Shown here: in pieces, positions 4,954-5,235 of the stretch
Layout of the letters: the number at the start of each line of letters is the position of its first letter
Numbering within the stretch: the first letter of the stretch is position 1
Source: Oscillospiraceae bacterium
Lineage (GTDB): Bacteria > Bacillota > Clostridia > Oscillospirales > CAG-272
DNA length: 5,235 nt
Reading direction: 5' to 3'
Assembly: GCA_009788105.1 (NCBI GenBank)
Contig: WQSD01000034.1
Location: 1 to 5,235 of the forward strand
Made by a program: the position numbers and the translations under genes
The notes under the pieces: generated by a model
The model's input: the letters and a program-made list of their open reading frames with translations, nothing else
What the model was told of the DNA's origin: nothing
Databases searched by the model: none

Positions 4954-5235
4954 ATGATAAAATCGCTACATAAAAAAGAACAACTGGCACACATTCTGCG
5001 TTTGGGATGTGTGGTTTTGGCTGTTATATTACTGGTTTCCGCTGTATCTTTGTCGTTTATTCTTGCCAGTGAAGCAAACCATGCCGAAATTAACGCTACA
5101 TACGCAGGAATAACTGCCACCTCTGCAAATTTTGAACATATGCTTGCGGTGCAAAACTTCCCGGAATCTTATCGTGTGCTCCTGCGAGAAGTGCACAGAA
5201 TGCACCCAAACTGGCGTTTCGAGGCTCACCACACC
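4954..5235 (+). CDS. Secreted or membrane-anchored cell wall hydrolase, probably N-acetylglucosaminidase (N-terminal 94 residues, cut by window edge)
   Basis: The frame is open from the ATG at 4954 to the edge. The N-terminus is basic (MIKSLHKK) and is followed by a long hydrophobic stretch (about 17-38) ending in LASEA. This is either a signal peptide cleaved near 39-41 or a signal anchor. After a spacer comes NFPESYRVLLREVHRMHPNWRFE (68-90). This closely resembles the FP.SY...L..LH..HPNW.F segment that begins the mature part of clostridial endo-beta-N-acetylglucosaminidase-like (LytD/LytB-type) proteins, which cut peptidoglycan glycan strands. The catalytic domain would lie beyond the window, so the enzyme call is from this one motif. 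The start is supported by AAGGAG four bases upstream, slightly closer than usual, and by a consensus promoter further up. Presence in this window next to the dcw cluster fits a wall role but is not proof. Confidence 0.7.
   Translation, partial: MIKSLHKKEQLAHILRLGCVVLAVILLVSAVSLSFILASEANHAEINATYAGITATSANFEHMLAVQNFPESYRVLLREVHRMHPNWRFEAHHT

Noticed and set aside
4869..5120. Minus-strand open frame over the right-edge gene
   Set aside because: It is the antisense shadow of the plus-strand hydrolase and of the inverted repeat; it lacks a ribosome binding site and resembles nothing.

Overview
The window looks like a chromosomal segment of an anaerobic low-GC Gram-positive bacterium (Bacillota, most likely class Clostridia). 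The grounds are a canonical mraZ-rsmH-ftsL-PBP start of the division and cell wall (dcw) cluster, strong AGGAGG-type ribosome binding sites, near-consensus TTGACA/TATAAT promoters with 17-bp spacers, an oxygen-sensitive NrdG-type radical SAM activase, and a clostridial-looking secreted cell wall hydrolase. Base composition is moderately AT-rich. No marker allows a genus call.

Layout. From the left edge to about 2760 everything is on the minus strand and is the 5' end of the dcw operon. Read in its own direction it is: sigma-A promoter (2722-2750), an array of AAGTG boxes that is probably the MraZ operator (2654-2711), mraZ, rsmH (5 bases after mraZ), an ftsL-like gene, and the first 170 codons of a class B penicillin-binding protein cut off by position 1. 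A bidirectional-looking hairpin terminator (2795-2824) separates this operon from the upstream minus-strand pair nrdG-coaD. Those two genes overlap by one base and are driven by a perfect consensus promoter at 4110-4138.

The right third is on the plus strand. A divergent extended -10 promoter drives a lone small membrane protein of 85 residues with an acidic, cysteine-containing tail. This gene ends in a strong hairpin terminator (4520-4551). It is followed by a 440-base stretch without a convincing gene. That stretch holds a second, 50-bp near-perfect palindrome, a perfect consensus promoter (4660-4688), and a perfect 33-bp inverted repeat inside the inferred leader. A secreted or anchored N-acetylglucosaminidase-like protein then begins at 4954 and runs off the right edge.

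How the genes fit together. MraZ is the operon's own regulator, RsmH modifies the ribosomal P site, and FtsL and the PBP belong to the septal peptidoglycan machinery; the right-edge gene probably remodels peptidoglycan too. CoaD makes the coenzyme A precursor, and NrdG activates anaerobic ribonucleotide reduction; these two have no obvious pathway link. Most of the window is ordinary core genome. The points worth a second look are the MraZ box array, the orphan small acidic Cys protein, and the two long palindromes with the long leader at 4514-4953. I see no convincing new multi-gene system, CRISPR array, transposase, tRNA or rRNA.
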